Of a stretch of 17,761 nucleotides of DNA, positions 1 through 8,039 are shown in pieces. Under the pieces are notes generated by a model that did no database searches, was not told the DNA's origin, and worked only from the letters and a program-made list of their open reading frames with translations. The translations under genes and the position numbers were made by a program. Each line of letters starts with the position of its first letter. Position 1 is the first letter of the stretch. Source of the DNA: JBDSGC01 sp046594105 (GTDB lineage Bacteria > Acidobacteriota > Thermoanaerobaculia > Gp7-AA8); assembly GCA_046594105.1 (NCBI GenBank), contig JBKJQB010000096.1:1-17761 (forward strand), written 5' to 3'.

Positions 1-1
1 C

Positions 2-940
2 TTCATGGTCGCGGTGAAGCTGCTGGTCCTCGGATTCTTCGTCATCGTCAGCCTGAAGTTCGTGAAGCCGGCCAACTGGCACCCCTTCGCACCGAACGGG
101 TTTCACGGCATCGCCACCGGCGCGGCCATCGTGTTCTTTGCCTACATCGGATTCGACGCGGTCTCCACGACTGCGGAGGAAGCGAAGAATCCCGAACGCG
201 ATATGCCCATCGGAATCATCGGCTCGCTGATCATCTGCACGATCTTCTACGCCGTCATCGCTGCGGTGTTTACCGGGATGGTCCCCTATCGCGATCTGGT
301 CAGGACGCTGTCGAGTGAACAGGCCGAGCCGCTGACCATGGCCATGAAGTACGTCTCCATGCCCAACTGGATGGTGGGAGTGGTGGCCCTGGGATCGGTC
401 ATGGCGCACACCGCCGTACTGCTGGTGTTCCAGCTGGGCCAGCCGCGCATCTTCTTCGCCATGTCGCGCGACGGACTGCTCCCGCCGTTCTTCGCCCGCG
501 TCCATCCCAAGTACAAGACGCCGCACGTGGCCACCATCATCACCGGCCTCATCGTGGGACTGGCCGGAGCGTTCGCATCACTCGACGAGATGGTCGACCT
601 GACCAATATCGGGACGCTCTTCGCCTTCATGCTGGTCTGCATCGGCATCATGGTCCTGAGGGTGAAGGATCCGAATCGCCGCCGCGCGTTCCGCGTCCCT
701 GGCGGCCCCTTCCTCCTGCCCACCCTCGGCGCCGTGTCGTGCGTCGGCCTGGCCATCTACCTGCCGCCATCGTCCTGGATGCGCTTCGTCATCTGGCTGG
801 CCGTGGGCATGGTGGTGTACTTCAGCTACGGAATCCGCCACAGCCGCCTGCGTACGCGCGCCATCGACGGTGGCCCCCGTCCTCCCGATTTCAACCCCGA
901 GCAGCAACTGCCGAAGTCGGATTTGAAGGATCGCAAGTAG
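2..940 (+). CDS. APC-family amino acid permease, C-terminal part (5' end outside window)
   Basis: This is the C-terminal part of a cytoplasmic-membrane amino acid permease of the APC superfamily, closest in style to the cationic amino acid transporter (CAT/YfnA) group. The frame is open to the left edge, so the start lies outside; about 312 residues are seen, where the family usually has about 450-500. Visible family signatures are the helix with FFAYIGFDAVSTTAEEAKNP followed by RDMP, the QPRIFFAMSRDGLLPPFFARV loop region, and NIGTLFAF near the end, with about eight hydrophobic segments. The tail after the last helix is short, charged and ends with KSDLKDRK. It converges on the lytic transglycosylase gene with only 57 bases between stops and no clear hairpin. 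Substrate cannot be told from this part. The family call is firm; the link to the pyrimidine cluster is not supported. Confidence 0.9.
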   Translation, partial: FMVAVKLLVLGFFVIVSLKFVKPANWHPFAPNGFHGIATGAAIVFFAYIGFDAVSTTAEEAKNPERDMPIGIIGSLIICTIFYAVIAAVFTGMVPYRDLVRTLSSEQAEPLTMAMKYVSMPNWMVGVVALGSVMAHTAVLLVFQLGQPRIFFAMSRDGLLPPFFARVHPKYKTPHVATIITGLIVGLAGAFASLDEMVDLTNIGTLFAFMLVCIGIMVLRVKDPNRRRAFRVPGGPFLLPTLGAVSCVGLAIYLPPSSWMRFVIWLAVGMVVYFSYGIRHSRLRTRAIDGGPRPPDFNPEQQLPKSDLKDRK

Positions 941-997
941 GGGCGCGCGGGACGGCGCCGAAGGAGTGCCTGCCTCCGGCGACGACCAGAGACCTCC

Positions 998-2320
998 CTA
1001 CCGGATCGGCGTGACGATCGCCTCTGCGCTGCCGGGGCCTGCCACGGGCGGCATCGCCGCGAGAATGGCATCGAGGTGCCGGCGCATCGCCGGCACCTTG
1101 CGCATGTAGTGCTGGGTCTCCGGCAGCGACACGATCAGGCCGGCGCGCATCCGTTTCACGTTGTGCGAGCCGCCGTTGTAGAGGGCGGCGGTGACGGTCT
1201 CCAGATCCTCACGGGCTCCGGCGAGTCTCTTCGCTTCCTCTGCCTTGTGCTCGAGGTGACGGACGAGGAATGCCGCCATCTTCGCAGGCGAGAAGCGCAC
1301 ATCCAGATGCTCGGCGAGATACTCCCCCGCCTCGTACGCACGGAACTTCTTCACCACCGAGGCGGGCTGCTGAAAATGTTCTTCCAGCATCCGGTCGCGC
1401 CGGCCGGCCAGGTCGTCTTCGTAGTCGTCCCAGACCTCGTGCTGACGGCGAAGCATGGCCCGATACTCGTCGCGAACTCTCTTGCGATAGGCACGCAGCT
1501 TCTTGCGGCCAGCGCCGTCACGAAGAAGGTGATCGAGCTCCTCGAGTGCGGCCGCGTTGTGACGATCGGCGATCTTCACCAGTTCATAGAACCGTGGTGA
1601 GGCCCAGGCGTCGAGCAGATCCAGCTCCTCCACCCCTTCCCGACGCAGGCTCATGGCCGCCTTCACCAGACGGCGGGCATGGCGCAGAGTGTCGTCATCG
1701 CCGTAGTCGTCGAGCACGCGCGAGGCGATCCGATCGGCATCGCCCAAAGGCTTCTTCATGATGTAGTTCCGCGCGCCGGTCAGGTAGTCGGCGGTGACGA
1801 AGAGCTTTCCGTCGCAATGCTCCTGCTGGCAGGCGACCGGCGTGGCCTGGGCCAGACCGACCGCGCCGGCCTCGGATACATCGAGGATCTTCCCGTTCGT
1901 TTCGGAGTAGGCGATCGCCAGCAGCAGCGTGACTCGTGGGGAAACCGCCGCCGCCTGCGAAGCCTCGTCGATGACGGTCACCAGCGACTGCGCATCGCGT
2001 GTCCAAAGGGAAGCAAGTTCGCGGGCCAGAGCCAGCCGCCACAGGTCCCTCGAATTCTCCGGAGGTGGAGGCGCCGAGGGCGTCATGCTCGATGCGGCGA
2101 TGGCCAACTCCGATTCACTCACCGGCGGAATGACCGGGGCCACGGCAACCGGCGCGATGGTTGACGACACAGGAGAAAGAGGGAGCCGAGTGACTTCGAC
2201 CGCAGGCTGTGCAGCAGGGCGCGCATCGATGCGGTCGGCCGCCGCGAGAAACGTCCCCGCCAGGGCGCCTGCAAGGATCGCCATCACTTCCCACCGCGCG
2301 CGAAACCGGGAACCCGCCAT
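998..2320 (-). CDS. Secreted lytic transglycosylase-like protein with split SLT domain
   Basis: A 440-residue exported protein with an SLT (GH23-like) fold, expected to cleave peptidoglycan glycan strands in the periplasm. Residues 13-28 form a hydrophobic signal segment, followed by a Pro/Ala/Val-rich linker to about residue 90. SLT motifs then follow: catalytic Glu140 in AIAYSETNG, GLAQATP at 155-161, and much later ALYNGGSHNV at 379-388 with LPETQHYMRKV at 399-409. The acidic residue, the GLAQ loop and the YNGG motif are all kept, so activity is plausible. The odd point is the distance of about 220 residues between GLAQ and YNGG, against roughly 50-70 in typical SLT domains as I recall them; the extra part is charged and helical. 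The ATG at 2320 has GAGAGAG just upstream. The next in-frame ATG (residue 13) would still leave a signal segment. It is divergent from hydA and probably transcribed alone. Confidence 0.8.
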   Translation of the reverse strand: MAGSRFRARWEVMAILAGALAGTFLAAADRIDARPAAQPAVEVTRLPLSPVSSTIAPVAVAPVIPPVSESELAIAASSMTPSAPPPPENSRDLWRLALARELASLWTRDAQSLVTVIDEASQAAAVSPRVTLLLAIAYSETNGKILDVSEAGAVGLAQATPVACQQEHCDGKLFVTADYLTGARNYIMKKPLGDADRIASRVLDDYGDDDTLRHARRLVKAAMSLRREGVEELDLLDAWASPRFYELVKIADRHNAAALEELDHLLRDGAGRKKLRAYRKRVRDEYRAMLRRQHEVWDDYEDDLAGRRDRMLEEHFQQPASVVKKFRAYEAGEYLAEHLDVRFSPAKMAAFLVRHLEHKAEEAKRLAGAREDLETVTAALYNGGSHNVKRMRAGLIVSLPETQHYMRKVPAMRRHLDAILAAMPPVAGPGSAEAIVTPIR

Positions 2321-2343
2321 CTCTCTCAGGGATGCTCTTGCTC

Positions 2344-2349
2344 ATGATA
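2344..2349 (-). promoter_or_regulatory. Candidate -10 box for the lytic transglycosylase gene
   Basis: Read on the minus strand this is TATCAT, five of six matches to TATAAT, lying 23 bases before the ATG. That would give a leader of about 16 bases containing the GAGAGAG ribosome-binding stretch. I see no good -35 hexamer at the right distance, so this is a weak call. Confidence 0.3.
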
Positions 2350-2390
2350 ACTCTGGAAGCCGGGGCGAACCGAGAAAAAAGCGGAGCGAA

Positions 2391-2480
2391 CGGAGCGCCG
2401 GCATCCTTGCCGGCCGGCCCGCCGGCTTCCAAGCCGGCGCTGTTCGAACAAGCTCCTGCGGGCAGGATGCCGGCGCTCCG
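2391..2480. repeat. REP-like intergenic inverted repeat
   Basis: A 17-base arm at 2391-2407 (CGGAGCGCCGGCATCCT) is repeated exactly in inverted form at 2464-2480. Pairing continues for three more bases after a single-base bulge. Between the arms lies a second hairpin with arms GCCGGCTT (2421-2428) and AAGCCGGC (2431-2438). The layout is that of a compound REP-type palindrome. A related copy lies at 17454-17481. There is no T-run, so it is not an obvious terminator. It sits in the divergent region between the transglycosylase and hydA. Confidence 0.75.
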
Positions 2481-2487
2481 AAGGCAG

Positions 2488-2508
2488 CCTTCTGCCTTCT
2501 GCCTTCTG
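2488..2508. repeat. Three tandem copies of the heptamer CCTTCTG
   Basis: CCTTCTG occurs three times without a gap, at 2488-2494, 2495-2501 and 2502-2508. The preceding GAAGGCAG (2480-2487) can pair with CTGCCTTC at 2492-2499 to make an 8-base hairpin with a 4-base loop. The array ends five bases before the candidate -10 of hydA, so it fills the place where the -35 element and spacer would be. Confidence 0.85.
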
Positions 2509-2513
2509 CAACC

Positions 2514-2519
2514 TACAAT
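2514..2519 (+). promoter_or_regulatory. Candidate -10 box of hydA
   Basis: TACAAT, five of six matches to TATAAT, stands out in a GC-rich region. The transcript would start near 2526 and have a leader of about 23 bases with the GAGGAG ribosome-binding site at 2539-2544. No convincing -35 is seen; the heptamer array occupies that place. Confidence 0.4.
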
Positions 2520-2548
2520 GCCCGCCACTTCTGCAGGCGAGGAGACTC

Positions 2549-3937
2549 ATGATGCGAACGGTCATCAAGAACGGACGGATCGTCACGGCGATCGACGACT
2601 ACCGCGCAGACATCCTGATCGAGAACGGCAAGGTATCGATGATCGCAGCCTCCATCGACTTCGAGGCCGATCGGGTGATCGACGCAAAAGGGCGGCTGGT
2701 CATCCCCGGCGGGATCGATCCGCATACTCATATGGAGCTGCCCTTCGGCGGCACCGCGGCCTCCGACACCTTCGAGACCGGCACGCGCGCGGCGGCCTTC
2801 GGCGGAACCACCACCATCATCGATTTCGCCGTGCAGTCGAAAGGAATGGCCCTGCAGGAAGCGGTCGACCTCTGGCACCAGAAGGCCGACGGGCAGACGG
2901 CCATCGACTATGGCTTCCACCTCATCTGCACCGATCTCCCCGACTCGCGCCTGACCGAGATGAAGGGCCTCATCGACCACGGTGTGAGCAGCTTCAAACT
3001 GTTCATGGCCTATCCCGGTGTCTTTCTGGTCGACGACGGCACGATCTTCAAGGCCATGACGCTCGCCGGCGAACAGGGCGGCCTGATCTGCATGCATGCG
3101 GAGAACGGCGTGGTCATCGACGTGCTGGTGAAGCGCGCGCTGGCAGCCGGGAACACGGCCCCGAAGTATCACGCCCTGACACGGCCGACTCTCGCCGAGG
3201 CGGAAGGAGTGCATCGGGCCATCGCCATCGCCGAGATGGCCAACGCGCCCGTCTACATCGTGCATCTGAGCTGCGACGAGGCGCTGCAGGAAGTCACCCG
3301 CGCGCGCGACATGGGCATCAACGCCTACGCGGAGACCTGCCCGCAGTACCTCTTCCTCGACTACACCCGCTATGAGCAGCCGGGATTCGAGGGGGCCAAG
3401 TACGTGATGACGCCGGCGCTGCGCGACAAGGCCAACCAGGAGAAGCTCTGGCGCGGGCTGAAGTTCAACGACCTGCAGGTCATCTCCACCGACCACTGCC
3501 CCTTCTGCATGAAGGAGCAGAAGGAGCTCGGCAAAGACGACTTCTCAAAGATTCCCAACGGCGGCCCCGGCGTCGAGGACCGCATGAGCCTCGTCTACAA
3601 CGGCGGCGTGGCCCAGGGGCGCATCTCGGTGAACCGTTTCGTTGAGCTCACCTCCACCAACGCGGCGAAAATCTTCGGGCTGTTTCCGCGCAAGGGAACG
3701 ATCGCCGTCGGCTCCGACGCCGACATCGTCATCTTCGATCCGGAGGAGACGCGCACCATCAGCGCGAAGACGCATCACATGAACGTCGATTACTCCGCCT
3801 ACGAAGGCTTCACCGTTCAGGGTGTGACCAAGACCGTCCTGTCGCGCGGCGAGGTGATCCTCGAGGAAGGCCAGTACGTCGGACGCAAGGGACAGGGCAG
3901 CTTCCTCAAGCGCGGGCTGGCCTTCTCGCCTCGCTAA
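2549..3937 (+). CDS. hydA: Dihydropyrimidinase / D-hydantoinase
   Basis: Cytosolic zinc amidohydrolase of 462 residues, the usual family length, that opens the ring of dihydrouracil or dihydrothymine (or 5-substituted hydantoins) to the N-carbamoyl amino acid. All six metal-site residues are in family positions: His59 and His61 in IDPHTH, Lys150 in SSFKLFMAY (the carbamylated bridging lysine), His183 in MHAENG, His239 in IVHLSC and Asp315 in STDHCPF. Tyr155 and Asn337 (IPNGG) of the substrate pocket are also present. Position 288 is Thr (VMTPALR), where Ser is more usual; this is conservative. GAGGAG precedes two adjacent ATGs (2549 and 2552); either could be the start. It is the first gene of a co-directional cluster, 13 bases before the cupin. 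With a beta-ureidopropionase and an NCS1 carrier nearby, pyrimidine breakdown is the likely role, though hydantoin use cannot be excluded. Confidence 0.95.
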   Translation: MMRTVIKNGRIVTAIDDYRADILIENGKVSMIAASIDFEADRVIDAKGRLVIPGGIDPHTHMELPFGGTAASDTFETGTRAAAFGGTTTIIDFAVQSKGMALQEAVDLWHQKADGQTAIDYGFHLICTDLPDSRLTEMKGLIDHGVSSFKLFMAYPGVFLVDDGTIFKAMTLAGEQGGLICMHAENGVVIDVLVKRALAAGNTAPKYHALTRPTLAEAEGVHRAIAIAEMANAPVYIVHLSCDEALQEVTRARDMGINAYAETCPQYLFLDYTRYEQPGFEGAKYVMTPALRDKANQEKLWRGLKFNDLQVISTDHCPFCMKEQKELGKDDFSKIPNGGPGVEDRMSLVYNGGVAQGRISVNRFVELTSTNAAKIFGLFPRKGTIAVGSDADIVIFDPEETRTISAKTHHMNVDYSAYEGFTVQGVTKTVLSRGEVILEEGQYVGRKGQGSFLKRGLAFSPR

Positions 3938-3950
3938 CAGGACGAAAGCC

Positions 3951-4301
3951 ATGAGCGCCATCAACCTCGAAGCGAAGCTGGCCACCTTCCCCGAGTATTT
4001 TCAGCCGCGCACCGTGACCCAGTTCAACGGACACGACGTCATGGTGGTCAAGGCCCTCGGCGAATTCGTCTGGCACAAGCACGACGACACCGACGACTTC
4101 TTTCTCGTGCTCAAAGGCCACCTCACCATCGAGCTGCGCGACCGCAACGTGCACCTCGGTCCCGGCGAACTGTTCATCGTGCCGAAAGGTGTGGAGCATC
4201 GGCCGGTGGCCGCGGAAGAAGTGCACCTGCTGCTCATCGAGCCCTCGGGAACGCCGAACACCGGTGATGCCACCACCGCGGCAGCGCGCAGGGTGATTTA
4301 G
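3951..4301 (+). CDS. Single-domain cupin protein
   Basis: A 116-residue one-domain cupin, likely a small cytosolic metal-binding beta barrel. Cupin motif 1 is seen as His42 and His44 in WHKHDD, with Asp49 at the usual Glu ligand place and Gly56 closing the motif. Motif 2 is seen as Gly72, Pro78, Gly80 and His83 in GELFIVPKGVEHRP. The Glu-to-Asp change keeps an acidic ligand. It starts 13 bases after the hydA stop with a weak GGACGAAAG ribosome-binding stretch, so it is very probably translated from the hydA transcript. No catalytic role is known to me for such proteins beside dihydropyrimidinase; metal-dependent isomerase, ring-processing or sensing roles are all possible. The fold is clear, the function is not. 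Confidence 0.85.
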   Translation: MSAINLEAKLATFPEYFQPRTVTQFNGHDVMVVKALGEFVWHKHDDTDDFFLVLKGHLTIELRDRNVHLGPGELFIVPKGVEHRPVAAEEVHLLLIEPSGTPNTGDATTAAARRVI

Positions 4302-4322
4302 GCCGGCCGACCCATGAGAACC

Positions 4323-4331
4323 TGAAATAAT
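4323..4331 (+). promoter_or_regulatory. Candidate extended -10 promoter of yefM-yoeB
   Basis: The string TGAAATAAT gives an extended -10 (TG, one base, then AATAAT with five of six matches). There is no good -35, which is common for extended -10 promoters. The start of transcription would fall near 4338, inside the operator, so a bound repressor would block initiation. Confidence 0.45.
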
Positions 4332-4332
4332 C

Positions 4333-4351
4333 TGTACAGTACTTCTGTACA
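4333..4351. promoter_or_regulatory. YefM-type operator: paired TGTACA palindromes
   Basis: TGTACAG (4333-4339), a TACTT spacer and CTGTACA (4345-4351) make a perfect 7-base inverted repeat. Each arm also holds the self-palindromic hexamer TGTACA (4333-4338 and 4346-4351), with centres 13 bases apart. In E. coli the yefM-yoeB operator is built on TGTACA cores in two neighbouring palindromes, so this is the expected autoregulation site. It ends 19 bases before the antitoxin ATG, ahead of an AGGAAGG ribosome-binding site at 4360-4366. Confidence 0.85.
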
Positions 4352-4370
4352 ACTCTCTAGGAAGGCGACC

Positions 4371-4658
4371 ATGGCCATCGAAACCACCTACACGCATGCC
4401 CGCGCAAACTTGAAGGCGCTCCTCGACGAAGCGGTTGAGTCGCGCGAGACCGTCATCATTCACCGCCGGGACGGGGATGACGTGGCCCTGATCGCAGCTG
4501 AAGAATTGCGTGGCCTGATCGAAACGGCGCACCTTCTTCGCTCACCTCGGAACGCCGAACGACTTCTCCGTGCACTGGGAAGGGCCCAGCAGCAAAAGGT
4601 TCGCCCGAAGTCCCTGGAGAAGCTTCGCCGTGAACTCGGCCTCGACGAGACCGATTAG
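4371..4658 (+). CDS. yefM: YefM/Phd-family antitoxin
   Basis: A 95-residue antitoxin of the Phd/YefM family, slightly longer than E. coli YefM as I recall it (83 residues). The N-terminal half has the family pattern: TTYTHARANLKALLDEAVES, then ETVIIHRRDGDDVALIAAEEL, giving the DNA-binding dimer fold. The C-terminal part from about residue 52 is charged and helical (ETAHLLRSPRNAERLLRAL) and is the segment that in this family wraps and blocks the toxin. AGGAAGG lies at 4360-4366, a good ribosome-binding site. It is followed by yoeB after only six bases. It should bind the toxin and, alone or with it, repress from the TGTACA operator just upstream. The pair is co-directional with the pyrimidine genes on both sides but has its own promoter and operator. 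Confidence 0.93.
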   Translation: MAIETTYTHARANLKALLDEAVESRETVIIHRRDGDDVALIAAEELRGLIETAHLLRSPRNAERLLRALGRAQQQKVRPKSLEKLRRELGLDETD

Positions 4659-4664
4659 TCGCCG

Positions 4665-4922
4665 ATGCGCCTCGCAGTGTTTCATCCCGAGTTCCGTGAA
4701 GACCTTCACTACTGGGTCGAGAACGACCGCCGGGTGGCACTCCGCGCGCTGGACCTCGTGGAGGCGATCCTCCGGGAACCGTTCACGGGCCTCGGGAAGC
4801 CCGAACCGCTCAAGTACCTCGCTGCCGGTGCCTGGTCTCGAAGACTGACTCAGGAGCATCGAGTGGTGTACCTGGTCAAGAGCGATCGCGTCGAGTTCCT
4901 TCAGGCGCGATACCACTACTGA
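4665..4922 (+). CDS. yoeB: YoeB-family mRNA interferase toxin
   Basis: An 85-residue toxin of the RelE/YoeB family, the same size as E. coli YoeB (84 residues). In this family the protein binds the ribosome and cuts mRNA in the A site. The diagnostic blocks are present: PFTGLGKPEPLK, then WSRRLTQEHRVVY and the closing ARYHY. By comparison with E. coli YoeB, the catalytic residues are Glu47, Arg66, His84 and Tyr85, all intact, so the toxin looks active. The start ATG lies six bases after the antitoxin stop without a strong ribosome-binding site, consistent with translational coupling. The transporter start is 46 bases downstream, and no terminator is seen between them, so toxin transcripts may read into the transporter gene. 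Confidence 0.95.
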   Translation: MRLAVFHPEFREDLHYWVENDRRVALRALDLVEAILREPFTGLGKPEPLKYLAAGAWSRRLTQEHRVVYLVKSDRVEFLQARYHY

Positions 4923-4968
4923 TCATGGCAAGATGCCGCCACAGTCCAGACCGCCGGAGGCGTTACCG

Positions 4969-6471
<1,503 letters not shown>

Positions 6472-7099
6472 ACCGAAGCGACCGAGACCCTCACCCCGAA
6501 TGTTCACCGCCGCCATGGTCACCCTGATGATCGCCGCCGCCGCGATGGTGCAGTCGCGTGTGCGCAAGGGTCGGCACGCCAGCAGCGCGGCCGCAGAAGC
6601 TCCACCGGCGCCGGCGCCCGCTCCCTCGCTGGTTCAGCCGGAGGGCGCTGCAATCGAACGCGCGCTCACGCCTTCGTTACCAGCGGCCAGGGAGTCTGCG
6701 TCCTCATCACTGCCTGCTTCGGGCGCGCCACCAGCTCGAAACCTTCCGAGTGTCGAACAACGAACCAGCATGGAAATGAACGCGAAGCCCGAACGGGAAG
6801 TCCCGACCGACGCGATCCCTGCATTGAGCATGGCATTGCCCCAGGCAATCGAGAGCCCGGCGAACGTCGTCGAAGTCGCGGGGGTCGAGCCTCTGGCGAA
6901 ACCATCCCCTCGTGTGCAGCCGACACCGACGCAACCGCCGCGCACGACCGCGCTCAGGTCCCCGCACGTCTCCGCCATGCGGATCGATGCTCCCCGCAAC
7001 GAAACCGCACCCGCGCACGCATCGATCGTCGAAGTCCTCCCCCCCTCGCTCCCGCTTGCCCATGCCATAATCCGCGATCCCAGATCGGAGAGAAAAACC
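6472..7099 (+). other. 628-base region without a recognised gene; open in frame with beta-ureidopropionase
   Basis: From the ATG at 6500 the frame stays open for 200 codons straight into beta-ureidopropionase. The translated start (MFTAAMVTLMIAAAAMVQSR) reads as a short hydrophobic, signal-like segment, and the rest is rich in Pro, Ala, Ser and Glu with no domain that I recognise. The first 30-40 codons have mostly G or C in the third position; later codons do so less. There is no ribosome-binding site before 6500. The reading as a real extension of a cytosolic nitrilase-fold enzyme is unlikely, because a good start exists at 7100. It could be a small secreted or membrane-anchored protein that lost its stop codon, or just GC-rich spacer. 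I make no functional call. Confidence 0.3.
7066..7071 (+). promoter_or_regulatory. Candidate -10 box of the beta-ureidopropionase gene
   Basis: CATAAT, five of six matches to TATAAT, in an otherwise C-rich stretch. Transcription would start near 7078, giving a leader of about 22 bases that contains the GGAGAG ribosome-binding site. No clear -35 is seen. If real, it supports a separate transcript for the enzyme and a start at 7100. Confidence 0.35.
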
Positions 7100-7969
7100 A
7101 TGTCCCGAATCGTGAAGTCCGGCCTGATCCAGACCTCGCTCGCCTGCGATACCAGCGAGTCGCTGGAGACCATCCGCAGCGCCCAAATCGAGCGAACCCT
7201 CCAATACATCGACCAGGCCGGACGCGAAGGCGTGCAGATCCTCTGCATGCAGGAGATCTTCACCGGACCGTATTTCTGCGCCGAACAGAACACCCGCTGG
7301 TACGACTCCGTCGAGAAGATCCCCGACGGACCGACCACCAGGCTGATGCAGGAGTACGCGAAGAAATACAAGATGGTCATCGTCGTGCCTCTGTATGAAG
7401 AGGAATCGACCGGCGTCTACTACAACACCGCCGCCGTCATCGACGCCGACGGCACCTACCTCGGCAAGTACCGCAAGAACCACATCCCCCACGTTGCGCC
7501 CGGCTTCTGGGAGAAGTTCTACTTCCGTCCCGGCAACCTCGGCTATCCGGTCTTCGAGACGGCGTACGCGAAGGTCGGCGTCTACATCTGCTACGACCGT
7601 CACTTCCCCGAGGGGGCGCGCGAGCTGGGATTGAATGGGGCGGAGATCGTGATGAACCCGTCCGCGACGGTTGCAGGACTCTCCGAGTACCTGTGGAAGC
7701 TCGAGCAGCCGGCGCACGCCGTCGCCAACGGATACTTCGTCGGTGCGATCAATCGCGTCGGTATGGAAGCGCCGTGGAACATCGGTGAGTTCTATGGCCA
7801 GAGCTACTTTTGCGATCCGCGAGGACAGATGCTGGCCATGGGCAAGCGCGACGAGAGCGCGCTGATCACAGCGGAGCTGGACATGGACAAGATCCGCGAG
7901 GTGCGCAATACCTGGCAGTTCTTCCGGGATCGCCGTCCGGAGACCTACGGCGGAATCGTCAAGCTCTGA
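7100..7969 (+). CDS. Beta-ureidopropionase (N-carbamoyl-beta-alanine amidohydrolase)
   Basis: A 289-residue cytosolic nitrilase-superfamily enzyme (also called PydC/UPB in other organisms) that hydrolyses N-carbamoyl-beta-alanine to beta-alanine, CO2 and ammonia, the step after dihydropyrimidinase. The catalytic Glu-Lys-Cys triad is visible: Glu52 in MQEIFTGPYF, Lys126 in KYRKNHIP and Cys164 in VYICYDRHFPEG. The C-terminal block IREVRNTWQFFRDRRPETY is typical of beta-ureidopropionases and related N-carbamoyl amidases. I chose ATG 7100 because GGAGAG lies just upstream and residues 1-11 (MSRIVKSGLIQ) match the normal family start. The frame is open for 200 more codons upstream, but that part looks unrelated. 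N-carbamoylputrescine amidase or N-carbamoyl-D-amino-acid hydrolase are alternatives, made less likely by the hydA and NCS1 neighbours. The gene ends at a strong terminator. Confidence 0.92.
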   Translation: MSRIVKSGLIQTSLACDTSESLETIRSAQIERTLQYIDQAGREGVQILCMQEIFTGPYFCAEQNTRWYDSVEKIPDGPTTRLMQEYAKKYKMVIVVPLYEEESTGVYYNTAAVIDADGTYLGKYRKNHIPHVAPGFWEKFYFRPGNLGYPVFETAYAKVGVYICYDRHFPEGARELGLNGAEIVMNPSATVAGLSEYLWKLEQPAHAVANGYFVGAINRVGMEAPWNIGEFYGQSYFCDPRGQMLAMGKRDESALITAELDMDKIREVRNTWQFFRDRRPETYGGIVKL

Positions 7970-7989
7970 GGATTCGTTCCACCAAATAA

Positions 7990-8018
7990 AAACGCCCCGC
8001 CGGCAAGGCGGGGCGTTT
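7990..8018. terminator. Bidirectional rho-independent terminator
   Basis: A perfect 12-base stem (AAACGCCCCGCC at 7990-8001 with GGCGGGGCGTTT at 8007-8018) encloses a 5-base loop, GGCAA. The right arm ends in TTT, and the left flank AAATAAAAA would read as a T-rich tract on the minus strand. It lies between the convergent stops of beta-ureidopropionase (7969) and the subtilase (8040) and should serve both. Confidence 0.92.
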
Positions 8019-8039
8019 CCATTCAGATGCTCCTGTGGA

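Noticed and set aside
4933..4968. Earlier ATG for the NCS1 carrier
   Set aside because: GGAGG at 4956-4960 is well placed for ATG 4969 and lies inside the extended version.
6707..7717. 336-codon open frame on the minus strand covering the gene-free stretch
   Set aside because: Half of it is antisense to beta-ureidopropionase, no start site or domain is visible, and the composition is that of a shadow frame.
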